From: Methylophilaceae bacterium
GTDB lineage: Bacteria; Pseudomonadota; Gammaproteobacteria; Burkholderiales; Methylophilaceae
Assembly (NCBI GenBank): GCA_006844635.1
Contig: SPJO01000062.1
Span: forward strand, 1-16,314
Direction of reading: 5' to 3'
DNA length: 16,314 bases
The notes beneath the pieces were generated by a model. The model ran no database searches, was not told the origin of the DNA, and saw only the letters and a program-made list of their open reading frames with translations. Made by a program: the position numbers and the translations under genes. Each line of letters starts with the position of its first letter. Within the stretch, counting starts at the first letter, position 1. Below are positions 7,299 to 14,104 of the stretch, piece after piece.

Positions 7299-7610
7299 AT
7301 GGCTAAGCCAATGCGCATTCGTGCAAAATTAAAAGGTGACCATGTTGAAGCAAAGATACTAATTCAACATGATATGGAAACAGGTCTACGTAAAGGTTCT
7401 GACGGTGCAAAAATTCCGGCACATTTTATTAAAACCTTAACTGTAAAGTATGAAGATAAAGTCGTGCTCGATACCGTAATGGGTATTGCTGTTTCAAAGG
7501 ATCCATTTTTATCATTTAAATTTAAAGGTGGAGAAAAGGGCGGCAAGCTGACAGTAACATGGGTAGATAACTCAGGTGACACTAGAACAGATACAACGGC
7601 CGTTAAGTAG
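7299..7610 (+). CDS. soxZ: Sulfur carrier complex subunit SoxZ
   Basis: Small immunoglobulin-like partner of SoxY, 103 residues, the normal size. It begins directly with the beta-rich domain (MAKPMRIRAK) and has no signal peptide, as known for SoxZ, which is carried through the Tat pathway on SoxY. It has no cysteine, consistent with the carrier role belonging to SoxY. The segment around HDMETGLRKGS (24-34) and the charged C-terminal part (KFKGGEKGGKL) are typical. AGGAGA (7288-7293) precedes the ATG by 5 bases. It sits between soxY and soxA in the standard order. Confidence 0.95.
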   Translation: MAKPMRIRAKLKGDHVEAKILIQHDMETGLRKGSDGAKIPAHFIKTLTVKYEDKVVLDTVMGIAVSKDPFLSFKFKGGEKGGKLTVTWVDNSGDTRTDTTAVK

Positions 7611-7658
7611 CGTTTAGTATTTTATGATTTAAGAGTTGCAACAATAAAGGGGAGAGGC

Positions 7659-8459
7659 ATGAGGCTTATAGGGCAAGCAATTTTGTTAGCATTAACGATG
7701 CAACTGACGGTTAGCGCATTCGCAGATGACGCTGAAGATAATGACATCTACGCAGAGTTTTTAGAGGATGGAAACCCTGCGGAATTTAGTGAGATTAATG
7801 GCGAGGAACTGTGGAAGACCAAGGCAGGCCCGAATAATGTGTCTCTTGAGCAATGTGATTTGGGAAAAGGGCCTGGTGTCGTAGAAGGTGCTTATGTTGA
7901 ATTGCCTAGGTACTTTAGTGACGTGAATAAAGTCATGGACTTAGAACAAAGATTGATTCACTGCCGTATGACTCTCCAGGGTCTGACGCAAGAGGAAGCA
8001 ACAAAACAACCTTTTAGTAAGCCTGGTAAAGCATCTGATATTGAGCCGCTAGTGGCTTATATCACCGCTGCATCCAAAGGGATGAAAATGGCGGTGAAGC
8101 TTGAGCATCCGATGGAAAAAGAAGCCTACGAGATTGGTAAAAAGTTATTCTTTCATCGAGCTGGTTCACATGACTTCGGTTGCGTTACCTGCCACTCAGC
8201 AGATAACAAAAGGATTCGTTTGCAAAATCTACCGAACCTCTTAGACAAAAAACAAGCGCAAAAAGTCTATGCGACATGGCCAGCCTATAGGTTGTCACAA
8301 GGTGAAGTAAGATCAATGCAGCATCGTCTCAGAAGCTGCATTAGACAACAGCGCTTCCCAAATCCGAAATATGCATCTGATGCGATTACCGCATTAACAA
8401 TGTATCTTGCAAAAAGTGCTGATGGCGCTGTTTATGCTGCCCCTGCAATTAAACGCTAA
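7659..8459 (+). CDS. soxA: Monoheme c-type cytochrome SoxA
   Basis: Catalytic subunit of SoxXA, which oxidatively joins thiosulfate to the SoxY cysteine in the periplasm. The protein has 266 residues, with a Sec signal at 1-22 (cleavage near AFA-DD). A single haem site is present, CVTCH at 175-179. The active-site cysteine that ligates haem, and is often modified to a persulfide, is C227 in RLRSCIRQQRFP. The first domain of diheme SoxA normally has CxxCH; here only C66 and C102 remain, probably as a disulfide, so this is the monoheme type. A strong AAGGGGAG (7647-7654) precedes the ATG. SoxX follows 10 bases after the stop. Confidence 0.94.
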   Translation: MRLIGQAILLALTMQLTVSAFADDAEDNDIYAEFLEDGNPAEFSEINGEELWKTKAGPNNVSLEQCDLGKGPGVVEGAYVELPRYFSDVNKVMDLEQRLIHCRMTLQGLTQEEATKQPFSKPGKASDIEPLVAYITAASKGMKMAVKLEHPMEKEAYEIGKKLFFHRAGSHDFGCVTCHSADNKRIRLQNLPNLLDKKQAQKVYATWPAYRLSQGEVRSMQHRLRSCIRQQRFPNPKYASDAITALTMYLAKSADGAVYAAPAIKR

Positions 8460-8469
8460 AGGAATTAAC

Positions 8470-9078
8470 ATGAAAAAATTAATGGTATTAATAGCGACGA
8501 TTGCAGCAGCGGGCTGCAGTAGCTCTACAGTAGAAAAAGACTATGACGCTGAAGTGGTTAGATTAATTAACTCAGATTTTAAATCAAAAGGCTCAGTGCA
8601 GATTGAGAAATTTGTACAACAAGACGAAGTGCAGAAGCTTTGTAGTCAAGATGGGGAGCTGTCGCAAGATGCACTTGCTTCTATCAGAGACAGTCAGATG
8701 AAAACGGTTAAATACCCAGCTGATGATCAATATTTAGGTGACTGGGAAAAAGGCATCAAAATAGCGAATAACGGAAAAGGTGGTCAGTTCTCAGACAAGC
8801 CGGGTTCTGTTAGTGGCGGTAACTGTTTCGGTTGCCATCAGATTACTAAAGAAGAGGTCGCCTTTGGTACGATGGGTCCTTCACTCTATCAGTATGGAAA
8901 GCTGCGTGGAAATAGCAAAGAAATCTATCAATACACATGGGCTAAAATTTACAATGCTCAAGCATCAATCGCCTGCTCCAATATGCCCCGATTTGGGCAC
9001 GCTGGCATCTTAACTGAAGAGCAAATTAAAGACCTCATGGCCTTGCTATTAGACCCAGAGTCTCCAACGAATAAATAA
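8470..9078 (+). CDS. soxX: c-type cytochrome SoxX, probable lipoprotein
   Basis: Electron-transfer partner of SoxA, 202 residues from ATG 8470. That start is set by AAGGA (8459-8463) 6 bases upstream; the longer in-frame reading from 8407 would overlap soxA and lose the signal. The N-terminus is a short lipoprotein signal, MKKLMVLIATIAAAGCSSS: lipobox AAGC with C16 as the lipid-bearing residue and Ser at +2, which usually sends the protein to the outer membrane. The haem site is CFGCH at 119-123 and the probable axial ligand is M172 in SNMPRFG. An unusually long region of about 90 residues precedes the haem domain, with C58 in it. Many SoxX proteins are shorter with a normal Sec signal. The larger form paired with monoheme SoxA is a recognised arrangement, but the lipid anchor deserves a check. 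Confidence 0.92.
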   Translation: MKKLMVLIATIAAAGCSSSTVEKDYDAEVVRLINSDFKSKGSVQIEKFVQQDEVQKLCSQDGELSQDALASIRDSQMKTVKYPADDQYLGDWEKGIKIANNGKGGQFSDKPGSVSGGNCFGCHQITKEEVAFGTMGPSLYQYGKLRGNSKEIYQYTWAKIYNAQASIACSNMPRFGHAGILTEEQIKDLMALLLDPESPTNK

Positions 9079-9120
9079 TAAGAGCACATACAAAAGTTAC
9101 GTAATGAAAGTTGGAATTAA

Positions 9121-10839
9121 GTGTCACTAAGTAGACGAGAGTTTTTACAAATGATGGGTGTTGCCGCAGCAAGTGGCATGATGTTAAATTCAAAAAGTCT
9201 GTTAGCGCAGCCATCTGTAGAGAAACTCTACGATATTCCAAAATTCGGCAATGTGCATTTTTTACACTTTACTGACTGCCATGCACAGCTTAACCCAATT
9301 TACTTTCGCGAGCCGACGGTCAACCTAGGGGTTGGTGATGCCTTAGGTAAACCGCCACATTTAGTTGGAGAGCACTTATTGAAGTATGTTGGCGTCAAGC
9401 CGCATACGCCCGAAGCACACGCCTTTACAGCGCTTAACTTCGAAGAGGCAGCAAAAACGTATGGCAAGGTCGGTGGTTTTTCCCATTTAGCCACACTAGT
9501 TAAACGCATGAAAGCGAGTCGACCAGGGGCGTTATTGCTCGATGGTGGTGATACATGGCAAGGTTCTGGGACAGCGTTATGGACTAAAGGGCAAGATATG
9601 GTCGACGCCTGTCTAGAGTTAGGTGTTGATGTGATGACTGCACATTGGGAAATGACCTATGGTGATAAACGCGTACAAGAGATTGTAGAAAATGACTTCA
9701 AAGATCGCGTTGATTTTGTTGCACAAAATGTAAAAACGCTAGACTTTGAAGATCCTGTCTTTGAACCATATACCCTGAAAGAAATGAACGGCGTGAAAGT
9801 GGCGGTCATCGGCCAAGCTTTCCCGTATACCCCAATTGCGCATCCGCGTCACTTTGTCGCCGATTGGTCATTTGGCATACAAGAAGAGCGGATGCAAGAA
9901 ATGGTTGATGAAGCGCGTTCTAAGGGTGCTAAAGTCGTTGTTGTGCTCTCTCATAATGGTATGGATACCGATATCAAGTTGGCTTCTAGAGTGCGTGGCA
10001 TTGATGCCATCATGGGTGGTCATACACATGATGCAATGCCTAAACCGCTCATCGTTGACAATGCCGGCGGGAAGACCATCGTGACGAATGCAGGCAGTAA
10101 TAGTAAATTTCTAGGCGTGTTGGATTTTGACGTGGTTAACGGAGAGGTTAAAGAGTTTAAATATCGATTGCTACCAGTCTTTTGTCACTTCCTACCAGCA
10201 GATCCTGATATGGATAAACTCATTACAAAAGTACGTGCCCCATATGAATCAAAGCTAAATGAAAAATTAGGTGTGACAGCTGACACGCTTTATCGCAGAG
10301 GTAATTTCAACGGTACTTATGATCAGTTAATTGTCGATGCATTAATGGATGTCAAAGGCGCTGAGATCGCGTTCTCACCAGGCTTCCGTTGGGGAACCTC
10401 GCTATTACCAAATACCGATATCCTCATGGAGCACTTGATGGATCAAACAGCGACAACCTACTCGCATAGCACGCTTAGCGAGATAAAAGGTGGTCAAATA
10501 AAAGCAATCATGGAAGATGTTGCTGATAACTTGTTTAATCCAGATCCTTATTATCAACAAGGCGGGGATATGGTTAGAGTCGGCGGGATGCAGTATGCCA
10601 TCGAACCTAATGCGAAGGTTGGTTCACGCATTCAGGATATGAGGCTAAACGGCAAACTAATTGACGATAACAAGACCTATAAGGTGGCTGGCTGGGCGCC
10701 GGTCGCAGAAGGTGCTAGCGGTGAACCTGTGTGGGATGTTGTTGCGACATGGATAAAAGACAAAAAAACAATCCCTTCAATTAAACCAAACGTGCCGCGT
10801 GTTATTGGTATGGATGGTAATCCTGGTTTCATCTCTTAA
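9121..10839 (+). CDS. soxB: Thiosulfohydrolase SoxB
   Basis: Di-manganese hydrolase that removes sulfate from SoxY-bound S-sulfonate in the periplasm. The protein has 572 residues. GTG 9121 is the start: TAA at 9118-9120 blocks anything upstream, and the next ATG (9151) would remove the twin-arginine motif SRREFLQ (4-10). Metal-binding motifs of the 5'-nucleotidase/metallophosphatase superfamily: TDCH (51-54), DGGDTWQGS (141-149), SHNG (277-280) and GGHTH (299-303). The C-terminal nucleotidase domain contains YQQGGDMVRVGG (478-489), diagnostic for SoxB as opposed to 5'-nucleotidases. GGA (9113-9115) is a modest ribosome site. A 42-base gap separates it from soxX. Last gene of the core sox set. 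Confidence 0.95.
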   Translation: MSLSRREFLQMMGVAAASGMMLNSKSLLAQPSVEKLYDIPKFGNVHFLHFTDCHAQLNPIYFREPTVNLGVGDALGKPPHLVGEHLLKYVGVKPHTPEAHAFTALNFEEAAKTYGKVGGFSHLATLVKRMKASRPGALLLDGGDTWQGSGTALWTKGQDMVDACLELGVDVMTAHWEMTYGDKRVQEIVENDFKDRVDFVAQNVKTLDFEDPVFEPYTLKEMNGVKVAVIGQAFPYTPIAHPRHFVADWSFGIQEERMQEMVDEARSKGAKVVVVLSHNGMDTDIKLASRVRGIDAIMGGHTHDAMPKPLIVDNAGGKTIVTNAGSNSKFLGVLDFDVVNGEVKEFKYRLLPVFCHFLPADPDMDKLITKVRAPYESKLNEKLGVTADTLYRRGNFNGTYDQLIVDALMDVKGAEIAFSPGFRWGTSLLPNTDILMEHLMDQTATTYSHSTLSEIKGGQIKAIMEDVADNLFNPDPYYQQGGDMVRVGGMQYAIEPNAKVGSRIQDMRLNGKLIDDNKTYKVAGWAPVAEGASGEPVWDVVATWIKDKKTIPSIKPNVPRVIGMDGNPGFIS

Positions 10840-10856
10840 AACAAGGACTAACCTTG

Positions 10857-11360
10857 ATGAAGCATTATCAATTAGTTATATCAGTATTATTTTTCACAAT
10901 CATTATTGGTCCAGCGCACAGTGCAGAACCTAGCTTTACTATTAAACAGTTAACGCCTGAGACAGCATTAAAAGCAGCCCAGGCTGGCTTGAAAAAATGC
11001 AGAGACTTAGGTTATCAAGCCACGGTTGCTATTGTAGACAGAGCTGGCAATACGCAAGTCTTGTTAAGAGATCAATTGGCAGGAACACATACCATTGAAG
11101 CTGCTAACAATAAAGCATGGACTGCCGTTAGTTTTAAAACGAATACAACGCTCTTAGCAAAAAATACGCAAAGTGGAGAGGAATCAAGTGGTATTCGAAA
11201 TGTATCTAAAGTGCTAGCGATTGGCGGGGGCATCCCTATTGATACTGGCGGTGTTCTATATGGTGCTGTAGGGGTGTCTGGTGCGCCGAGTGGACTTGAG
11301 GACGATCACTGTGCAAAAGCAGCTATCGATGCCATTAAAATTGATTTAGAGTTTGATTGA
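10857..11360 (+). CDS. Secreted GlcG/HbpS-like haem-binding protein (DUF336 family)
   Basis: Member of the Haem_degrading/GlcG-HbpS family, 167 residues. The N-terminal 23 residues form a Sec signal (hydrophobic ISVLFFTIIIG, cleavage near HSA-EP), so it should be periplasmic. The rest is a single domain with the family marks: VAIVDRAGN (57-65), LAIGGGIPI (120-128) and GAVGVSGAPSG (136-146) followed by EDDHCAKAA. AAGGA (10843-10847) fits ATG 10857; a TTG at 10854 is in frame and only adds one residue. It follows soxB by 17 bases and so belongs to the sox transcript. The exact role is unknown: relatives bind haem or sense redox stress, and genes like this often accompany periplasmic oxidoreductases. 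Handling haem for SoxAXD cytochromes or responding to peroxide are both guesses. Confidence 0.8.
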   Translation: MKHYQLVISVLFFTIIIGPAHSAEPSFTIKQLTPETALKAAQAGLKKCRDLGYQATVAIVDRAGNTQVLLRDQLAGTHTIEAANNKAWTAVSFKTNTTLLAKNTQSGEESSGIRNVSKVLAIGGGIPIDTGGVLYGAVGVSGAPSGLEDDHCAKAAIDAIKIDLEFD

Positions 11361-11362
11361 AT

Positions 11363-12016
11363 CTAAGTTAAAAGGTGGCCTACCTTAACTAAAATAACCG
11401 TTTCTTGCTCCGTAAAAGGGTTGTGCTGGCTCATGTGTGGGTTGCGTAACCAAGTGCCCGCGGGGTATCGTCCATGCTCATCAATAAACTCACCTGAAAT
11501 AACATAGATTTCCTCACCACCGAAATGCGTGTGCGGTTGAAAATGCTCATTAGCTGGCCACTTAACTAAAGCGACATGTTCATTTTCAAATGCATGCAAG
11601 GGCATGACTTGTAAATTACCTTGACCAGCTAACCATGGTGTTTTTTCTGTATCAATACATATTCTTGAGTTGTCTTGAGGTGAAAATTGGTTTAATTTGA
11701 CAAAAAGAATGCACCCCTTCTTGCTATAAGGTGCATGCTCGGACCCTGGAGGGTTTCTAATATAGCTTCCTTTTTTATAGTGTCCTGAATTGTCAGAGAA
11801 GGTTCCATCTAATACCAGAATTTCCTCTCCATTAGGGTGTGCATGGTAGTTAAACGATGCACCAGGTTTGTATTGCACAAGACTGGTCGCATGGCCTTCC
11901 TCTTCTTGCGCACGCTCAAGTCTCTTTCTTAAAACACCATGCTGTGGTGAGGCCTCCCAATCACACTCATTGGTATTAATGCTGATAGATTGATTTAAAT
12001 CCATATTAATCTTCAT
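11363..12016 (-). CDS. Double-cupin protein, ChrR-cupin-like
   Basis: Cytosolic protein of 217 residues made of two similar cupin domains. Domain 1 has HAHPNGEE (58-65) and H94 in PGSEHAP; domain 2 has HTHFGGEE (162-169) and H198 in MSQHNP. The HxH-E-H pattern in both halves predicts two metal sites. Sequence style matches the cupin part of ChrR-type anti-sigma factors, but the N-terminal zinc-binding anti-sigma domain is absent and no ECF sigma factor is adjacent, so it is not a canonical ChrR. AAAGG on the minus strand (12024-12028) is 7 bases before the ATG. Convergent with the sox operon and divergent from fadL. It could be a small-molecule or redox sensor or a metal-dependent dioxygenase; I cannot choose. 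The upstream promoter region looks regulated. Confidence 0.75.
   Translation of the reverse strand: MKINMDLNQSISINTNECDWEASPQHGVLRKRLERAQEEEGHATSLVQYKPGASFNYHAHPNGEEILVLDGTFSDNSGHYKKGSYIRNPPGSEHAPYSKKGCILFVKLNQFSPQDNSRICIDTEKTPWLAGQGNLQVMPLHAFENEHVALVKWPANEHFQPHTHFGGEEIYVISGEFIDEHGRYPAGTWLRNPHMSQHNPFTEQETVILVKVGHLLT
11366..11390. terminator. Hairpin at the convergent junction, possible bidirectional terminator
   Basis: AAGGT-GGCCT-ACCTT (11372-11386) is a perfect 5-base stem, extended by AGTT (11366-11369) pairing with AACT (11387-11390) if two A residues bulge. It lies just inside the 3' end of the cupin gene and just past the stop of the haem-binding protein gene, where both transcripts should end. 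On the minus strand it is followed by TTTTAACTT; on the plus strand the tract is poor. Only 2 bases separate the two genes, so any terminator must lie within a coding region. Confidence 0.35.
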
Positions 12017-12144
12017 TGGTTAACCTTTAGTCAGTTTCTACATGGAAAGAAAACGATAAGTTAACCAAAAACCGCGCTATGTTCTAGTGTGTTTTTACGT
12101 ATAGAGCACTGTGCGCTGCTAATTACGTAGTTTGCACCTATAAA

Positions 12145-12158
12145 CCGTAATTATACGG
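12145..12158. promoter_or_regulatory. Dyad CCGTA-N4-TACGG over the leftward -10 box
   Basis: Perfect 5-base arms with ATTA between them on the plus strand. It encloses the minus-strand TATAAT, so a bound regulator would block or reshape promoter opening. It shares GTAATTAT (12147-12154) with the neighbouring dyad, 15 bases away start to start. Confidence 0.4.
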
Positions 12159-12177
12159 ATAGTAATTATCCTGCCGA
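12150..12177 (-). promoter_or_regulatory. Candidate promoter for the double-cupin gene
   Basis: Minus strand: -35 TCGGCA (12172-12177, 4 of 6), 16-base spacer, -10 TATAAT (12150-12155, perfect consensus). Transcription would begin near 12143, giving a leader of about 127 bases. This is the best -10 box in the window and it is surrounded by dyads, which suggests a controlled promoter. Confidence 0.45.
12157..12171. promoter_or_regulatory. Dyad GGATA-N5-TATCC in the promoter spacer
   Basis: Perfect 5-base arms, sitting entirely between the -35 and -10 of the leftward promoter. Spacer dyads are the layout used by MerR-type activators, though those usually need a longer 19-20 base spacer; simple repression is also possible. 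Contains ATAGTAATTA (12159-12168), the inverse of TAATTACTAT upstream of sqr/sulP. Confidence 0.4.
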
Positions 12178-12275
12178 ACGTTAAAGTGTATGTAACATTT
12201 TTGATACCTTTGGCTAACAGCGCTAAGGGAAGAAACATGAAATGTAAAAAACAATAACTCGAATCAATACGCTGT

Positions 12276-12304
12276 TTTGTATTGCTAACGTTAGAAATTA
12301 TATT
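12276..12304 (+). promoter_or_regulatory. Candidate promoter for fadL-rhodanese
   Basis: TTTGTA (12276-12281), 17-base spacer, TATATT (12299-12304, 5 of 6). Transcription would start around 12311, leaving a short leader that still contains the ribosome site GGGAG (12323-12327). The -35 is weak (3 of 6). Confidence 0.3.
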
Positions 12305-12334
12305 AACTATTACATGAGGATTGGGAGCAGGGAT

Positions 12335-13588
12335 ATGAAAAATAAAATTTTAGTAGCAACTATAGCTGCATTGTTTATTCCGGCAGCACAGGCAACAACA
12401 TACGGTACAGATGTTAACAACACATTATTACCAGCAACAGGTGGTATGGCAGGTGCGAGTATTGCACATACGGTCGAAGGCGCAGCTGCAGTTTTTGGCA
12501 ATCCAGCCAACTTAACGCAGTATAAAGAGGGGACCACCTTTACTTTCGGAGCAACATTCTTTGATCCTGAAATAAAAGCTCAGCACGATGGTTCGTTAAC
12601 TACAGTACCTTGGGAAGGCCACTCAAACGCCGATAAATATCTAGTTCCAACGATTTCTGTGACGCAAGGGTTGGCTGGGTTAGGTTTTGAGAATATCGTA
12701 CTCGGGTTAGGTTTGACTGCTACGGGAGCAGGTTCAGATTTTAGGGACATCCCTGGCAGTCTGGGTGCTAATGGCGAACTATTGATTTTCATGGCAAATG
12801 TTGGTGCCGCTTACCAAGTGAATGAAAATTTATCTGTAGGCTTTATGGGTACTATAGGTAATGGTTATGCACAAGTTAGCTTGAACGGTAACAGTTCCTC
12901 AGCACATAACTATGGTGTCCGAGGGACTTTGGGTGTGACTTATGATATGGGTGCTACTAGCTTCGGTGCATACTATAGAAGTCCATTAAAAATCACCTAT
13001 GAAGATTATATCTGGAAGGGTGATGCAGGTGGTGTCACATCACCAGGTTCAGGTGGTTTTTGGTCAGATGCTTGGCAGCAACCGCAAGAGTTTGCAGTTG
13101 GAATATCGAACCAAAGCTTAATGGGTGGTAATTTGCTTATTAACGCCGATGTTATCCATAAAGACTATTCAGGGTCATCGTTTTATAAAGACTTCTACCG
13201 GGATCAGACAGTATTTGCGCTAGGGGCTCAATTAACAACAGGTAAAGCTGATTGGCGCATGGGTTACAGTTATGCGAGAGACCCTCTCAAGAGAAATCTG
13301 GATACTGGCGTTATTGGGATTGGTAATAACACCGTTATTGGATCACCAATTGGTCCACTTCAAGTCACTGGTCCGATCGTCGAGTATTTCCAAGCAACTA
13401 ACGCAGGCGCAATATGGGAACATAGCATATCCGCTGGGCTAGGTTATCAAGTTTTACCAATGCTTAGAATAGATGCACATGCGGCATATGCGCTAGAAAA
13501 CGATGACAAGATTGGTATTTTGGAACATACCGAGGTAGAAGCATCTGCTTGGCAAGCTGGTGTAGGCTTTACCTGGGAATTTAAATAA
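12335..13588 (+). CDS. FadL/OmpP1/TodX family outer-membrane channel
   Basis: Outer-membrane beta-barrel of the FadL family, used for passive uptake of hydrophobic molecules (long-chain fatty acids in FadL, aromatics in TodX). The protein has 417 residues from ATG 12335, chosen because GGGAG (12323-12327) is 7 bases upstream and a clean Sec signal follows (MKNKILVATIAALFIPAAQA, cleavage before TTYG). An in-frame ATG at 12314 would add seven charged residues. The mature start has the plug-domain pattern GGMAGASIAHTVEGAAAV with GNPANLTQ, matching the conserved NPA motif; the rest is alternating beta strands with glycine- and aromatic-rich turns, ending in WQAGVGFTWEF-K. Thirty bases before the rhodanese and near mtoX, which suggests a sulfur-linked substrate such as a volatile methylated sulfide, but this is inference. 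Confidence 0.85.
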   Translation: MKNKILVATIAALFIPAAQATTYGTDVNNTLLPATGGMAGASIAHTVEGAAAVFGNPANLTQYKEGTTFTFGATFFDPEIKAQHDGSLTTVPWEGHSNADKYLVPTISVTQGLAGLGFENIVLGLGLTATGAGSDFRDIPGSLGANGELLIFMANVGAAYQVNENLSVGFMGTIGNGYAQVSLNGNSSSAHNYGVRGTLGVTYDMGATSFGAYYRSPLKITYEDYIWKGDAGGVTSPGSGGFWSDAWQQPQEFAVGISNQSLMGGNLLINADVIHKDYSGSSFYKDFYRDQTVFALGAQLTTGKADWRMGYSYARDPLKRNLDTGVIGIGNNTVIGSPIGPLQVTGPIVEYFQATNAGAIWEHSISAGLGYQVLPMLRIDAHAAYALENDDKIGILEHTEVEASAWQAGVGFTWEFK

Positions 13589-13618
13589 TTGTAACAACCA
13601 GTTTTATCGGAGAGTTTA

Positions 13619-14005
13619 ATGGCTGAATCTGCAGTTGCTGTACTAATCGCTGAAGCAAAGCGTGAAATTGAAGAGTGTGATTTGTCGGCAACTGAGAAAG
13701 CCATGCAGCAACGCTCGCATCTGATTGTAGATGTGAGAGAGCCTGAGGAGTTTGCTAAAGGGCATCTTGAAGGCGCAATGAATGTGCCAAGAGGTGTCTT
13801 AGAGTTTAGAACAGATGCAAACTATCCAGGAGCGATAGAAAGCCTTACTGATAAGAATGCAAAAATAATTCTTTATTGTCGGTCTGGTGGGAGAAGTGCT
13901 TTAGCGGCACAATCACTATCGAAAATGGGCTATCAGTCCGTGGTTTCAATGGCTGGTGGGTTTATGGCTTGGGAAGAAGCCAACCTAGCAGTTAGTGATA
14001 GTTAG
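13619..14005 (+). CDS. Single-domain rhodanese (sulfurtransferase)
   Basis: Cytosolic sulfurtransferase that carries sulfane sulfur as a cysteine persulfide, for example between thiosulfate or glutathione persulfide and thiols. The protein has 128 residues. A short helical extension (1-30) precedes the rhodanese fold: IVDVREPEEFAKGHLEGA (36-53), active-site loop CRSGGRS with C87 (87-93), and the closing AGGFMAWEEANL (112-123). The loop length is that of sulfurtransferases rather than of Cdc25-type phosphatases. There is no signal peptide. GGAGAG (13609-13614) precedes the ATG. It follows fadL by 30 bases, so they are probably co-transcribed, and it is 99 bases before mtoX. It may hand sulfur from SQR product to the persulfide dioxygenase. 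Confidence 0.9.
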   Translation: MAESAVAVLIAEAKREIEECDLSATEKAMQQRSHLIVDVREPEEFAKGHLEGAMNVPRGVLEFRTDANYPGAIESLTDKNAKIILYCRSGGRSALAAQSLSKMGYQSVVSMAGGFMAWEEANLAVSDS

Positions 14006-14021
14006 TACAGTCAAAATGTAT

Positions 14022-14049
14022 TTGATTTTGTAGATGGTATATGTGTAAA
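14022..14049 (+). promoter_or_regulatory. Candidate promoter for mtoX-sco
   Basis: TTGATT (14022-14027, 4 of 6), 16-base spacer, TGTAAA (14044-14049, 4 of 6). The start would fall near 14056, right beside the hairpin at 14060-14074. Moderate match only, but a separate promoter is plausible since the gap after the rhodanese is 99 bases. Confidence 0.35.
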
Positions 14050-14059
14050 GCAATTAATT

Positions 14060-14074
14060 ATATGCGAAGCATAT
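14060..14074. promoter_or_regulatory. Perfect dyad ATATGC-GAA-GCATAT upstream of mtoX
   Basis: Six-base perfect arms around GAA, 30 bases before the mtoX start. The core GCGAAGC is the well-known exceptionally stable DNA mini-hairpin sequence. It has no T-run after it, so terminator function is unlikely; an operator at the transcription start or a 5' RNA stem protecting the mtoX message is more likely. Confidence 0.45.
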
Positions 14075-14104
14075 TTAGTTAAATGAAAGTAAGGAGATTT
14101 TGAT

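Larger units (their letters stand above)
12017..12334. promoter_or_regulatory. Divergent intergenic region between the cupin gene and fadL
   Basis: 318 bases with no credible gene. It contains a consensus-like leftward promoter with two overlapping dyads (12145-12177), a candidate rightward promoter (12276-12304) and the ribosome site of fadL. A second rightward -35 candidate, TTGATA at 12201-12206, has only a poor -10 (TAAGGG at 12224-12229). A six-codon reading frame at 12238 after a purine run looks accidental. Confidence 0.55.

Noticed and set aside
8407..8469. Upstream extension of soxX to ATG 8407
   Set aside because: It would overlap soxA by 53 bases and bury the lipoprotein signal; ATG 8470 has a proper ribosome site.
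12238..12258. Six-codon frame preceded by a purine-rich stretch
   Set aside because: Too short to support, and no sign of a regulatory peptide.
12314..12334. Upstream ATG for the FadL gene
   Set aside because: It adds seven polar residues in front of a clean signal peptide; GGGAG at 12323-12327 fits ATG 12335.
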